Source: Rhodanobacter sp. A1T4 (GTDB taxonomy: Bacteria > Pseudomonadota > Gammaproteobacteria > Xanthomonadales > Rhodanobacteraceae). Taken from it: a stretch of DNA of 64,000 nt. The stretch is taken from NCBI RefSeq assembly GCF_014207185.1, contig NZ_JACHCP010000009.1, positions 124,001-188,000 of the forward strand, in the 5' to 3' direction. Numbering within the stretch: the stretch's first letter is position 1; each line of letters begins with the position of its first letter. The notes beneath the pieces are model-generated. The model saw nothing but the letters and a program-made list of their open reading frames with translations, made no database searches and was not told the DNA's origin. Positions 8,718 through 19,124 of this stretch are shown here, one piece after another. The position numbers and the translations under genes are program-made.

Positions 8718-9862
8718 AGCTGGCACAGCCTTTCGGCGGCCGCATCCATGGTCGCGTCGCTTTTTGCAAAACACAGGCGAAGCAAACGTGTGCCTGGAGC
8801 GCTTTCGTAAAACGGCGTCAGCGGAATCGCGGCCACCCCACCCTGCAGCAACAGCCAACGACTGAAAGCCAGATCGTCCTCATCACGGATGGCTGAATAA
8901 TCCACCAGCTGGAAATAACCACCCGGTACGTCAAGCAGCTTGAATCGCGATGGTCTCAGCAAGTCGCGAAAGCGATCGCGCTTGGTCTGGTAGAACGCAG
9001 GCAATTCCATATAGTGCTCAGGATGGTTCGCCATGAATTCCGCGAACGCGACCTGGGCCGGATGAAAGGTACAAAACGTGAGGTACTGATGCACCTTGCG
9101 GAACTCCGCCGAGAAAGCGGCCGGTGCAATCGCGTAGCCCAACTTCCAGCCAGTGCAATGATAGGTTTTGCCGAACGAGGAAATCACGAAGCTGCGATCG
9201 GCCAGCTCGGGATGCCGCAACACGCTCTCATGTTGGGCGCCGTCGTAAACGATGTGCTCGTAAACCTCATCGGACAAAACCACGATGTCGGTATCGCGAA
9301 CGATGGAAGCGAGTTCTTCGAGATCGGCCGACGAAAGCACGGCACCGCTGGGATTGTGCGGGCTGTTGATCAGGATCATCCGGGTCTTGGGCGTGATCGC
9401 ATCGCGTACACGCTGCCAGTCGATCGAAAAGGCAGGTACGGTCAGTGGAATGTGCACCGCCCGAGCGCCCTGCAGCTCGATCGCCGGTTCGTAACTGTCG
9501 TAGGCTGGATCGAACATGATTACTTCATCGCCCGCGCGCACCACGGCGGCGATGGCGGAAAACAGTGCCTCGGTAGCACCGGATGTCACCGTAATTTCCG
9601 TATCGACGTTGACCTTGCGACCGTAAAGCCGTTCCGTCTTCAGCGCGATCTGCTCACGCAACGGAGCGATGCCATGCATCGGTGCGTACTGGTTGCGGCC
9701 TTCGTTCATGGCCCGATTCAAACTATCGCGCAACGGCTGCGGCGGCTCGAAATCCGGAAAACCCTGACCTAGATTGACCGCCTTGTGTTCCATCGCCAGT
9801 TGGCTCATGACCGTGAAGATGGTGGTGCCGACCTTGGGAAGCTTGGTATCGATGATCATCAT
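8714..9862 (-). CDS. PLP-dependent methionine-type aminotransferase
   Basis: 382 residues of a class I/II aminotransferase. The PLP-binding lysine is Lys232 in SFGKTYHCTGWKLGY, with the SPHNPSG motif (about 167-173) and SDEVYEH (about 197-203). This pattern is closest to YbdL/MtnE enzymes that use methionine or its keto acid (KMTB) with glutamine as amino donor. The overlap with the omega-amidase gene supports a glutamine transaminase K/omega-amidase pathway, and mtnA elsewhere in the window supports methionine salvage. The exact substrate cannot be read from the sequence. Confidence 0.87.
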   Translation of the reverse strand: MMIIDTKLPKVGTTIFTVMSQLAMEHKAVNLGQGFPDFEPPQPLRDSLNRAMNEGRNQYAPMHGIAPLREQIALKTERLYGRKVNVDTEITVTSGATEALFSAIAAVVRAGDEVIMFDPAYDSYEPAIELQGARAVHIPLTVPAFSIDWQRVRDAITPKTRMILINSPHNPSGAVLSSADLEELASIVRDTDIVVLSDEVYEHIVYDGAQHESVLRHPELADRSFVISSFGKTYHCTGWKLGYAIAPAAFSAEFRKVHQYLTFCTFHPAQVAFAEFMANHPEHYMELPAFYQTKRDRFRDLLRPSRFKLLDVPGGYFQLVDYSAIRDEDDLAFSRWLLLQGGVAAIPLTPFYESAPGTRLLRLCFAKSDATMDAAAERLCQL

Positions 9863-9929
9863 TCAGCCGTATGGATGTCTATAGATAGATTGGGTCATTT
9901 AGCGTAGCGCATGGATCGCTGCGCGCAAG

Positions 9930-10919
9930 TCAGGAAGCTGGCGTCGATGTCACAGGAAGATCCTCTAGCGGACGCTTCTTGCACTGCTGATGCTTGATCA
10001 ATGTGGCTGCCGGTAGACGCTCGGCCAGAAAATCGACCAGCGCGCGCACACCCGGCAGCATGCCGCGCCGGCTGGGGTAGACAAAATGCATGATGCCCTG
10101 GGGCACACTCCACTCGGGCAACACAACTTCCAATTCGCCTCGGGTGATCGCTGGCGCGCAGACAAATTCCGGCAACAGCGCGATGCCCATGCCACGTCGT
10201 GCGGCCTCCAGCAACAAAGCGAAGTCACCGGTAATCAGGCGAGCCTGCATCTCCACGCTGACCTGCTTTCCATCGGCGCCAATCAGCTCCCATACCTGCG
10301 CGCCCTCATGCTCCCGCATGGACAACGCTGGCAGTTGAGCGAGTTCATCAGGCTTTGTCGGACGCCCCTGACTATCGAGAAGGATCGGACTGGCTACTAA
10401 CAAAGTATTGCCCTGGCCAAAGCTGCGAACCACCAGATTGGCATCCGTATCAAGCTTTGAGCGGACCCGAATGGCCAGATCGAAGCCTTCGCCGATGACA
10501 TCAACACGACGGTCACTCGATGTTACGCGGACCAGCATTTTCGGATACTGCGCAAGGAAATCCGGCAATACATGGGCAAGCACGGTCTGAACCAGCGAGA
10601 CCGGACAGCTCAGCCGAACCACGCCACGCGGCTCGGCGCGCAGTTCATCGACGGCGTCCTGTGCGGCCTGGGCCTCTTCCAACACGGCGCGACAGTGTCC
10701 GTAAAACCGCTCACCCACTTCGGTGACGACAAAACGACGTGTGGTTCGCTGCAGCAGGCGCACACCCAACCTTTCCTCCAACTGGGCCACGCGCTTGCTG
10801 AGCCGCGACTTGGGTACGCCCAACGCCCTGCCCGCTGCAGAAAAACCACCGTGATCGACCACGGCGGCAAAAAAGTAGAGGTCGTTGAGGTCCTGCAAGG
10901 CACCCGCCAATACCGTCAT
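9930..10919 (-). CDS. LysR-family transcriptional regulator
   Basis: 329 residues: an N-terminal winged helix-turn-helix (about 10-70, with GGFSAAGRALGVPKSRLSKR as the recognition region) and a periplasmic-binding-protein-like effector domain with VVRLSCPVSLVQTVLAHVLP (from about 98). It is divergent from azoR across 110 bases, the usual arrangement in which a LysR protein regulates itself and the neighbouring gene. The effector is unknown; a quinone or electrophile is plausible given azoR. Confidence 0.92.
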   Translation of the reverse strand: MTVLAGALQDLNDLYFFAAVVDHGGFSAAGRALGVPKSRLSKRVAQLEERLGVRLLQRTTRRFVVTEVGERFYGHCRAVLEEAQAAQDAVDELRAEPRGVVRLSCPVSLVQTVLAHVLPDFLAQYPKMLVRVTSSDRRVDVIGEGFDLAIRVRSKLDTDANLVVRSFGQGNTLLVASPILLDSQGRPTKPDELAQLPALSMREHEGAQVWELIGADGKQVSVEMQARLITGDFALLLEAARRGMGIALLPEFVCAPAITRGELEVVLPEWSVPQGIMHFVYPSRRGMLPGVRALVDFLAERLPAATLIKHQQCKKRPLEDLPVTSTPAS

Positions 10920-10935
10920 GATCGTTTCCTTGAAA

Positions 10936-10971
10936 GAACGACTCGTTCGATTATCGCCATCTTATCGCCAC
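10936..10971. promoter_or_regulatory. Candidate operator between LysR gene and azoR
   Basis: The divergent intergenic region holds a perfect 13-base palindrome GAACGACTCGTTC at 10936-10948 and, next to it, a direct repeat TTATCGCCA at 10951-10959 and 10963-10971. Either could be bound by the LysR protein. The assignment is by position only. Confidence 0.4.
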
Positions 10972-11029
10972 ATTGTTCTGAATGTATGGTGATTGTATTG
11001 CCGGGCAACCGGCGCACTGAGACACTCCA

Positions 11030-11623
11030 ATGAAACTTCTTCATATTGATTCCAGCGCATTAGGCGGTTACTCGGTTTCGCGCCAGCTAAGCGCCGATAT
11101 CGTAGCCGAGCTCAAGCGTCAGACTCCTGATGTTGAAATCAGCTACCTCGACCTTGCCGCTGAGCCGCTCGCGCATTGGACACCTGCCGTCGCAGACGCC
11201 AGCACCGCCGAAGCCACCTTGGGTAATGCGCTGGTGGAAGGGTTTTTAGCGGCGGACGTCGTCGTTATAGGCGCGCCGATGTACAACTTCGGTATTTCCA
11301 GCCAGTTGAAGGCATGGATTGATCGCGTCGCTGTGGCTGGCAAGACCTTTCGCTACACGGAAAACGGCGTTGAAGGCCTGGCCAAAGGCAAGCAGGTGAT
11401 CATTGCATCCAGCCGCGGTGGAATGTACGTCGAGGGCCCGTTTGCAGCTTTTGACCATCAGGAAACCTACTTGCACGCGGTGTTCGGCTTCATCGGCGTC
11501 ACCGACCTCACCTTCGTACGCGCCGAAGGGGTCGCCATCAGCCCTGAAAACAAAGAGCAAGCACTTAAATCGGCGCAAAGCTCGATACCTTCGATCGTTA
11601 CAAAGCTGGCAAAAGCCGCCTGA
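11030..11623 (+). CDS. azoR: FMN-dependent NADH-azoreductase
   Basis: 197 residues, the usual AzoR length. The flavodoxin-like start [20 protein letters not shown] and the FMN-binding loop [19 protein letters not shown] are clear. The family reduces quinones and azo dyes with NADH through FMN and protects against thiol and quinone stress. The divergent LysR gene probably regulates it. A terminator follows 25 bases after the stop, so it is a single-gene transcript. Confidence 0.93.
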   Translation: MKLLHIDSSALGGYSVSRQLSADIVAELKRQTPDVEISYLDLAAEPLAHWTPAVADASTAEATLGNALVEGFLAADVVVIGAPMYNFGISSQLKAWIDRVAVAGKTFRYTENGVEGLAKGKQVIIASSRGGMYVEGPFAAFDHQETYLHAVFGFIGVTDLTFVRAEGVAISPENKEQALKSAQSSIPSIVTKLAKAA

Positions 11624-11647
11624 GTTCAACAAATCGAGCACGAAACC

Positions 11648-11675
11648 AACGGCCCTGCGGGGCCGTTTTTCGTTT
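11648..11675 (+). terminator. Rho-independent terminator after azoR
   Basis: 8-bp stem AACGGCCC / GGGCCGTT with loop TGCG, followed by TTTCGTTT. Confidence 0.85.
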
Positions 11676-11754
11676 AGGCCTTTCTAAACATCAATAAAAA
11701 CAGTGATGTGGATCTATAGGCCATCAGTCATGTTGCCAAAGTGCGTCTCTACTA

Positions 11755-11782
11755 TTGACGACTATTGTTTTGGTGTTATAGT
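11755..11782 (+). promoter_or_regulatory. Sigma-70-type promoter of the GntR/ABC module
   Basis: TTGACG at 11755-11760 and TATAGT at 11777-11782, 16 bases apart. It lies about 40 bases upstream of the first gene of the module, and the -10 box is inside a palindrome (see the operator entry). Confidence 0.7.
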
Positions 11783-11795
11783 TAACTACAACACC
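11772..11795. promoter_or_regulatory. 24-bp palindromic operator, likely bound by the YtrA-type GntR regulator
   Basis: Half-sites GGTGTTATAGTT and AACTACAACACC pair at 11 of 12 positions around a central GTTAAC. The palindrome covers the -10 box, so binding would block RNA polymerase. The GntR gene is the second gene of the operon, which fits autorepression as known for YtrA-subfamily regulators. Binding itself is inferred. Confidence 0.7.
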
Positions 11796-11824
11796 GGTTA
11801 ACGAGTTCACCAAGGAGAGTCGTC

Positions 11825-12190
11825 ATGAAAGCACTGAATCAGAAACTGATCGCCACCGTCGCCGCCGTACTGCTGACTTCCGCCAGTCTGATGACCACGG
11901 CCACCTTGAGCATGGCTCCACAAAATGCCGCCGCCCAAGAGATCAATGCCAACGAAATCCATGGCCTCAAAGTCACCAATCTGCACGAGGTCATTGTTCA
12001 TCCAAGCGCCAGCGACCTGCGTTCTGCCAGCCTTCTCACCGACATCGGCGCCGCTGGCTTCGCCTCGCTGTCATCACTCGGGCGAGTTGGCGAGGATGGC
12101 GGCACCACGCAGCTGAGCCTGCTCGGCTCGCAACTGGCCATGCCCTACTATTCGTTTGGCAACAAGTTCGGCCGTATCAGCAAGGAATAA
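11825..12190 (+). CDS. Small secreted protein of unknown function, first gene of the GntR/ABC operon
   Basis: 121 residues with a clear N-terminal signal segment (KLIATVAAVLLTSASLMTTA) and a probable cleavage near AAAQ at about 38. The mature part has no domain I recognise; it contains ITNLHEV-like and Gly/Ser/Leu-rich stretches (SLSSLGRVGEDGGTTQLSLL). A strong ribosome binding site, AAGGAGAG, lies at 11812-11819. It is the promoter-proximal gene, so it should be the most strongly made product of the operon. Export to the periplasm is inferred; it could be a ligand or substrate sensor for the ABC pair or an envelope factor. Confidence 0.72.
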   Translation: MKALNQKLIATVAAVLLTSASLMTTATLSMAPQNAAAQEINANEIHGLKVTNLHEVIVHPSASDLRSASLLTDIGAAGFASLSSLGRVGEDGGTTQLSLLGSQLAMPYYSFGNKFGRISKE

Positions 12191-12194
12191 TTGA

Positions 12195-12587
12195 ATGACC
12201 ATTACCTGGAACGACAGCGTCCCGATCTACCGCCAACTGCACCAGCGTGTCGTGGCGATGATCCTGGACGGCGCCTTGAACGAAGGTGACCCGCTGCCGT
12301 CGGTACGCCAGGTGGCCGCGGATTTTCAGATCAATCCGTTGACCGTTTCAAAGGCGTACCAGGAGCTGGTCGACGAACAACTGGTTGAAAAACGGAGGGG
12401 CTTGGGCATGTTCGTTATTGAAGGCGCTCGTGAAGCGCTACTGAAATCGGAACGCGAGCGCTTTTTGCGCGAAGAGTGGCCCGTGCTGTTTGCACGACTG
12501 CAGCGGCTGGGCCTGGATCTCAAGACCCTGCTGCGCGAAGCCGGCACGCATGGCGACGCCAACGTCAACGACAAGGAACCATCATGA
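12195..12587 (+). CDS. GntR-family transcriptional regulator, YtrA subfamily
   Basis: 130 residues: an N-terminal winged helix (about 10-78; GDPLPSVRQVAADFQINPLTVSKAYQELV) followed by a short C-terminal helical segment of about 50 residues, the hallmark of YtrA-type proteins, which lack a full ligand domain. Its AAGGAA ribosome binding site overlaps the end of the preceding gene, and its stop overlaps the ABC ATPase start as ATGA. It probably represses its own operon through the palindrome at 11772-11795. YtrA-type regulators often respond to cell-envelope stress. Confidence 0.9.
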   Translation: MTITWNDSVPIYRQLHQRVVAMILDGALNEGDPLPSVRQVAADFQINPLTVSKAYQELVDEQLVEKRRGLGMFVIEGAREALLKSERERFLREEWPVLFARLQRLGLDLKTLLREAGTHGDANVNDKEPS

Positions 12588-13441
12588 GCGCGGTGATTAC
12601 GGCCACTGGCCTGAGCAAGCGCTACAAAAACTCGGTGGCGCTGGACAACGTGAGTTTCCAGATTCCCGCGGGACGGATCGTCGGCCTGATCGGACCCAAC
12701 GGCGCCGGCAAGACCACGGCGCTGAAAGCCATTCTCGGCCTGACCGACTTCTCCGGCCAGCTCAACGTACTCGGCCTCGATCCGCGCAAGCAGCGCGACA
12801 AGCTGATGGAACAGGTCTGCTTCATCGCCGACGTGGCGGTGCTACCGCGCTGGCTGCGAGTAAGCGAGGCGGTTGATTTTGTCGCCAACGTGCATCCGCG
12901 GTTTGATCGCGCCAAGTGCGAAGCCTTTCTCGCCCGCACCAAGCTCACGCCTTCGATGCGTGTGCGACAGATGTCCAAGGGCATGATCGTGCAGCTGCAT
13001 CTGGCGCTGGTGATGGCTATCGACGCCCGCCTGTTGATACTCGACGAGCCGACGCTGGGCCTAGACATCCTCTATCGCAAGCAGTTCTATCAAAACCTGC
13101 TGGAAGACTACTTCGACGAAAACAAGACCATCATCGTCACCACCCATCAGGTGGAAGAAGTCGAACATATCCTCACCGACCTCATGTTCATCCGCGACGG
13201 CAAGATCGTGCTGGATTCCGACATGGATGCGATTGGCGAGCGCTTTATCGAAGTGATGGTCAACGGCGATCGTGCCGAGGCAGCCCGCGCCCTGAAGCCG
13301 CTCGACGAGCGTCAGGTGTTCGGCAAAAGCATTTTTCTGTTCGACGGCGTCGAGCGGTCAACCCTGGAGGCAATGGGCGAAGTCCGTCGACCATCCGTCA
13401 GTGACTTGTTCGTCGCCACCATGAAGGGAACCTACGCATGA
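12584..13441 (+). CDS. ABC transporter ATP-binding protein
   Basis: 285 residues from the ATG at 12584, which overlaps the GntR stop; a longer frame upstream lies inside that gene and is not used. Walker A is GPNGAGKTT (37-45), Walker B is LLILDEP (150-156) with catalytic Glu155, and the switch His is His188 (TTHQVEE). The ABC signature is degenerate, MSKGM at 130-134 instead of LSGGQ, as in YtrB-like ATPases. It pairs with the permease that starts in its stop codon. The transported substrate is unknown. Confidence 0.92.
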   Translation: MSAVITATGLSKRYKNSVALDNVSFQIPAGRIVGLIGPNGAGKTTALKAILGLTDFSGQLNVLGLDPRKQRDKLMEQVCFIADVAVLPRWLRVSEAVDFVANVHPRFDRAKCEAFLARTKLTPSMRVRQMSKGMIVQLHLALVMAIDARLLILDEPTLGLDILYRKQFYQNLLEDYFDENKTIIVTTHQVEEVEHILTDLMFIRDGKIVLDSDMDAIGERFIEVMVNGDRAEAARALKPLDERQVFGKSIFLFDGVERSTLEAMGEVRRPSVSDLFVATMKGTYA

Positions 13442-14397
13442 AAACCTTCTACTGGCTCGTTAAACGCGAATTCTGGGAACACCGCGGCGGTTTTTTCTGG
13501 GCGCCCCTGATTAGCGGCGGTGTCTTTCTAGTGCTGAACATCATGGCGCTGATCACCGGCGAAGTACTCGGTGGTCGTGGCAGCACGCACTTCAATATTG
13601 CCGGTGGCCTGAACCTCAACGGCCATCTGGATGCCGACATGCTGGGCAAGATCGGGGCGGGACTGGACATTGCGATGTACGTGGCCGCCGGACTGGTACT
13701 GATGATCATGGCGATCATCGTGTTTTTCTACTGCCTCGGCTCGCTATACGATGACCGCCGTGACCGCAGCATCCTGTTCTGGAAATCACTGCCGATTTCG
13801 AATCGCGATACCGTGTTGTCTAAAGTCGTCAGTGCCACGATCGTTGCGCCGGCCATTGCCTGCCTGTTTGGTACCTGCGCCGGCCTGCTACTGCTGCTGA
13901 TCGCCGCATTCACCGCCTCGCTGCATGGCTTGAATATGTGGCAACTGTTGATGAATTCGCACCCGCTAATGGTCGCCATCAACCTGATCACGCTGATTCC
14001 GCTGTATGCGATCTGGGCATTGCCGACCGTGGGCTGGCTGATGTTCTGCTCGGCCTGGACGCGCAGCAAGCCGTTCCTTTGGGCTCTGCTGGCACCGCTG
14101 GCCGCCGGCGTGATCGTGAGCTGGTTTGGTCTGATGGGCCTGTTCAATCTCGGCTCGGGCTGGTTCTGGAAGAACATTGTCAGCCGCATGCTGTTGAGCC
14201 TGATACCGGGTGGCTGGATTCGTGACACCACACCGATCGACAACGAGCCGCACGATCCATCGGTGTTGCTCGATCACATCGGGCTGGCCCACAACTACGC
14301 CGCCCTCGCCTCGCCCGATCTGTGGATTGGCGCCGTCGCCGGCATCGCACTGATCACCACCGCGATCTGGTTCCGCCGCTGGCGCGACGACAGCTGA
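13438..14397 (+). CDS. ABC transporter permease
   Basis: 319 residues with about six hydrophobic segments (near 18-39, 75-100, 120-150, 175-205, 215-240 and 295-312), so an inner-membrane protein of the ABC-2 type. There is a conserved-looking cytoplasmic loop, LYDDRRDRSILFWKSLPISN (about 102-122), typical of ABC-2 permeases that contact the ATPase. Its ATG overlaps the ATPase stop (ATGA). No periplasmic binding protein is encoded, so it is probably an exporter or a signalling/repair ABC system rather than an importer. Confidence 0.88.
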   Translation: MKTFYWLVKREFWEHRGGFFWAPLISGGVFLVLNIMALITGEVLGGRGSTHFNIAGGLNLNGHLDADMLGKIGAGLDIAMYVAAGLVLMIMAIIVFFYCLGSLYDDRRDRSILFWKSLPISNRDTVLSKVVSATIVAPAIACLFGTCAGLLLLLIAAFTASLHGLNMWQLLMNSHPLMVAINLITLIPLYAIWALPTVGWLMFCSAWTRSKPFLWALLAPLAAGVIVSWFGLMGLFNLGSGWFWKNIVSRMLLSLIPGGWIRDTTPIDNEPHDPSVLLDHIGLAHNYAALASPDLWIGAVAGIALITTAIWFRRWRDDS

Positions 14398-14439
14398 TTT
14401 TTCTGATTTTCGATCGAATTCGAGACAAGGAGAACACTC

Positions 14440-15132
14440 GTGAAACCCATCACTTACAGCGCCCTCGCATTCATCCTGCTACTGCCCCTGACCGCTTGTG
14501 GCCAATCCGGCTCACAGCCTGGCGCTGCCGACAATGCAGCATCGGCAACAAAGGACGCCAGCGAACAAACCTCGTCGGTCATTTCCGGAGAGATCCAGAA
14601 GGCGATGCAGGAAGCCAAGCAGGAGCTGGCCACCAAGAATATCGATGTCGATAGCGTTCACATCAGCGGTAACCACCATAGCAACGACAACTCGCGTCCC
14701 AAGGCCGAGATCACACCTCAGGGCGATCTGTTGATCGCGAGCAAGAAGGTGGCGGCCACGCCGGCACAACAGACGCTGCTGCTGGACTACCGCAAGCAGA
14801 TTGTCGGTATTGCCGAAACCGGCATGGACATCGGCACACAGGGCGCCGATCTGGGCGTCAACGCTGCCAAGCAAGCCGTGTGGGGCGCGCTAACCGGCAA
14901 AAGCGACAAGGACATCGAAGCAGCGATCAAGCCACAAACTGACAAGATCGAAGCCTCCGCCGCCAAGCTCTGCCTGCGCCTGCCCGACCTGCTATCCGCC
15001 CAACAGAAACTGGCCGCGGCGATGTCCGAGTTTCGGCCTTACGCAACCATGCAGCAGAAGGACGTCGACGATTGCGGCAAGGACATGAAGGACAGGGACG
15101 GCAAGAAAGGCGTCGCGGTGTTCTCCGACTGA
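14440..15132 (+). CDS. DUF2884 (YggN-like) lipoprotein
   Basis: 230 residues with a signal peptide and lipobox LPLTAC, giving lipidated Cys20. The mature part shows a helical, charged region (GEIQKAMQEAKQELATKNID), a strand-rich segment with ITPQGDLLI, then a helical domain with two cysteines (KLCLRLPDL and VDDCGKDM) that could form a disulfide. This layout matches DUF2884/YggN periplasmic proteins of unknown function. It follows the permease after 42 bases with an AAGGAG site, so it probably belongs to the GntR/ABC operon. Confidence 0.75.
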   Translation: MKPITYSALAFILLLPLTACGQSGSQPGAADNAASATKDASEQTSSVISGEIQKAMQEAKQELATKNIDVDSVHISGNHHSNDNSRPKAEITPQGDLLIASKKVAATPAQQTLLLDYRKQIVGIAETGMDIGTQGADLGVNAAKQAVWGALTGKSDKDIEAAIKPQTDKIEASAAKLCLRLPDLLSAQQKLAAAMSEFRPYATMQQKDVDDCGKDMKDRDGKKGVAVFSD

Positions 15133-15284
15133 TCGGCACAAGCACTAGGCTCCGGTAGGTCGAAGTGAGCTCAGTCAATGCTAAGACAAGCCACGCGCCC
15201 CCACCGCTACTACCGCTGGAACGATGCAATAAAGATCACTTACGTTATCGGGCTCAAGACAACTCATTAAGGGCCAATCACTTT

Positions 15285-15513
15285 ATGAAACCACGCACGC
15301 TTGCCAAACTGTTGATCTCTGGACTGCTGCTATCAACGACGCTTAGCGCACAAAGTCTTTATTCGTTTGTCGTCAGCCGAGCAACTTCTTCAGATCGCCA
15401 TTGATACGCAGGTAAGCGCTGACCAACAAAAGACTGGCCTGGACTGCCAGAACCGCGTTCGACTATCGACCAATAAAGAAACTGGAGCAAATCCTCATGC
15501 CCGCCTTGCATAG
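15285..15513 (+). pseudogene. Possible frameshifted small secreted protein
   Basis: The ATG at 15285 begins MKPRTLAKLLISGLLLSTTL, a good signal peptide, but the frame stops at 15404 after 39 codons. The +1 frame is open from about 15316 to the stop at 15511-15513 and reads SAEQLLQIAIDTQVSADQQK, which looks like helical coding sequence. Removing one T from the TTT at 15366-15368 would join both into a protein of about 75 residues overlapping the next gene's start. It may be a true frameshift, a sequencing error or coincidence. Confidence 0.35.
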
Positions 15514-16072
15514 CAAGTGCCTGATATTCGCACTCATCGCCCTGGTGTCGGGCTGCCAAGACCGCACAACAACAACGACCGTAGTCACCGAAAACTCCAG
15601 CATGATGAATGGCTATATTTCGCTGAAAGACAATACGGTCGTACTCAGACCCGACGGCGTTCCGCAAGCCATCATCAGCGCCGCTGGCGACTTCACCATC
15701 GACGGCGACGCAGTTGTAGTTTCGCCAGACCAACGCAGCCTGTTCAAAAACTACTACAGCGGCGTGCTGGCAATCCGTGATCACGGTATTGCCACCGGTG
15801 CGGCCGCCGCAGGAATAGCAGGAACCGCGTTGAGCAGCGTCGCCCAGGGTCTGGCCAATGGCGAGACCAAGAATATCGATGCAGAGGTGAGTGCCAGCAG
15901 GGCGAAGGTCGAAGCCCAGGCCGAAAATATCTGTCGCGACCTGGCGCAAGCTTATGCTGCTCAGGAAAGTCTGGCGACTCAACTCGATGCGTTCAAAGCT
16001 TACGCGGTAATCAAGGGCGACGAGGCAGATGACTGCCTGCACAACGTTAAAGGTAACCGGCACGATCAATAA
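15497..16072 (+). CDS. DUF2884-like lipoprotein, paralogue of the gene at 14440
   Basis: 191 residues with a short signal peptide and lipobox ALVSGC (Cys20). The same order of elements as in the gene at 14440 is visible: a strand segment GVPQAIISAAGDFTIDGDAV, a helix with RSLFKNYYSGVLAIRDHGI, a glycine/alanine-rich segment, then a helical end with paired cysteines (NICRDLAQA and DDCLHNV). Both are probably periplasmic, membrane-anchored proteins of the same family. GGAG precedes the ATG. It converges on fumC. The function is unknown. Confidence 0.7.
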   Translation: MPALHSKCLIFALIALVSGCQDRTTTTTVVTENSSMMNGYISLKDNTVVLRPDGVPQAIISAAGDFTIDGDAVVVSPDQRSLFKNYYSGVLAIRDHGIATGAAAAGIAGTALSSVAQGLANGETKNIDAEVSASRAKVEAQAENICRDLAQAYAAQESLATQLDAFKAYAVIKGDEADDCLHNVKGNRHDQ

Positions 16073-16123
16073 CGCGACATTGATGCAGCGACAGCATTGG
16101 TTTCCTTCACATCGATGCGACGA

Positions 16124-19042
<2,919 letters not shown>

Positions 19043-19112
19043 TCTGCCGCCTTTGGACGCAGGCCGCCACAGGCATTAAACGAGTGATCTGCCCGGTCTG
19101 ATCACGCACAGC

Positions 19113-19118
19113 TACAAT
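19113..19118 (+). promoter_or_regulatory. Candidate -10 box for a leaderless roxA transcript
   Basis: TACAAT ends 6 bases before the roxA ATG, a spacing that puts the expected transcription start on or next to the start codon. No ribosome binding site is seen. The -35 region is weak. Confidence 0.35.
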
Positions 19119-19124
19119 CTGCGG

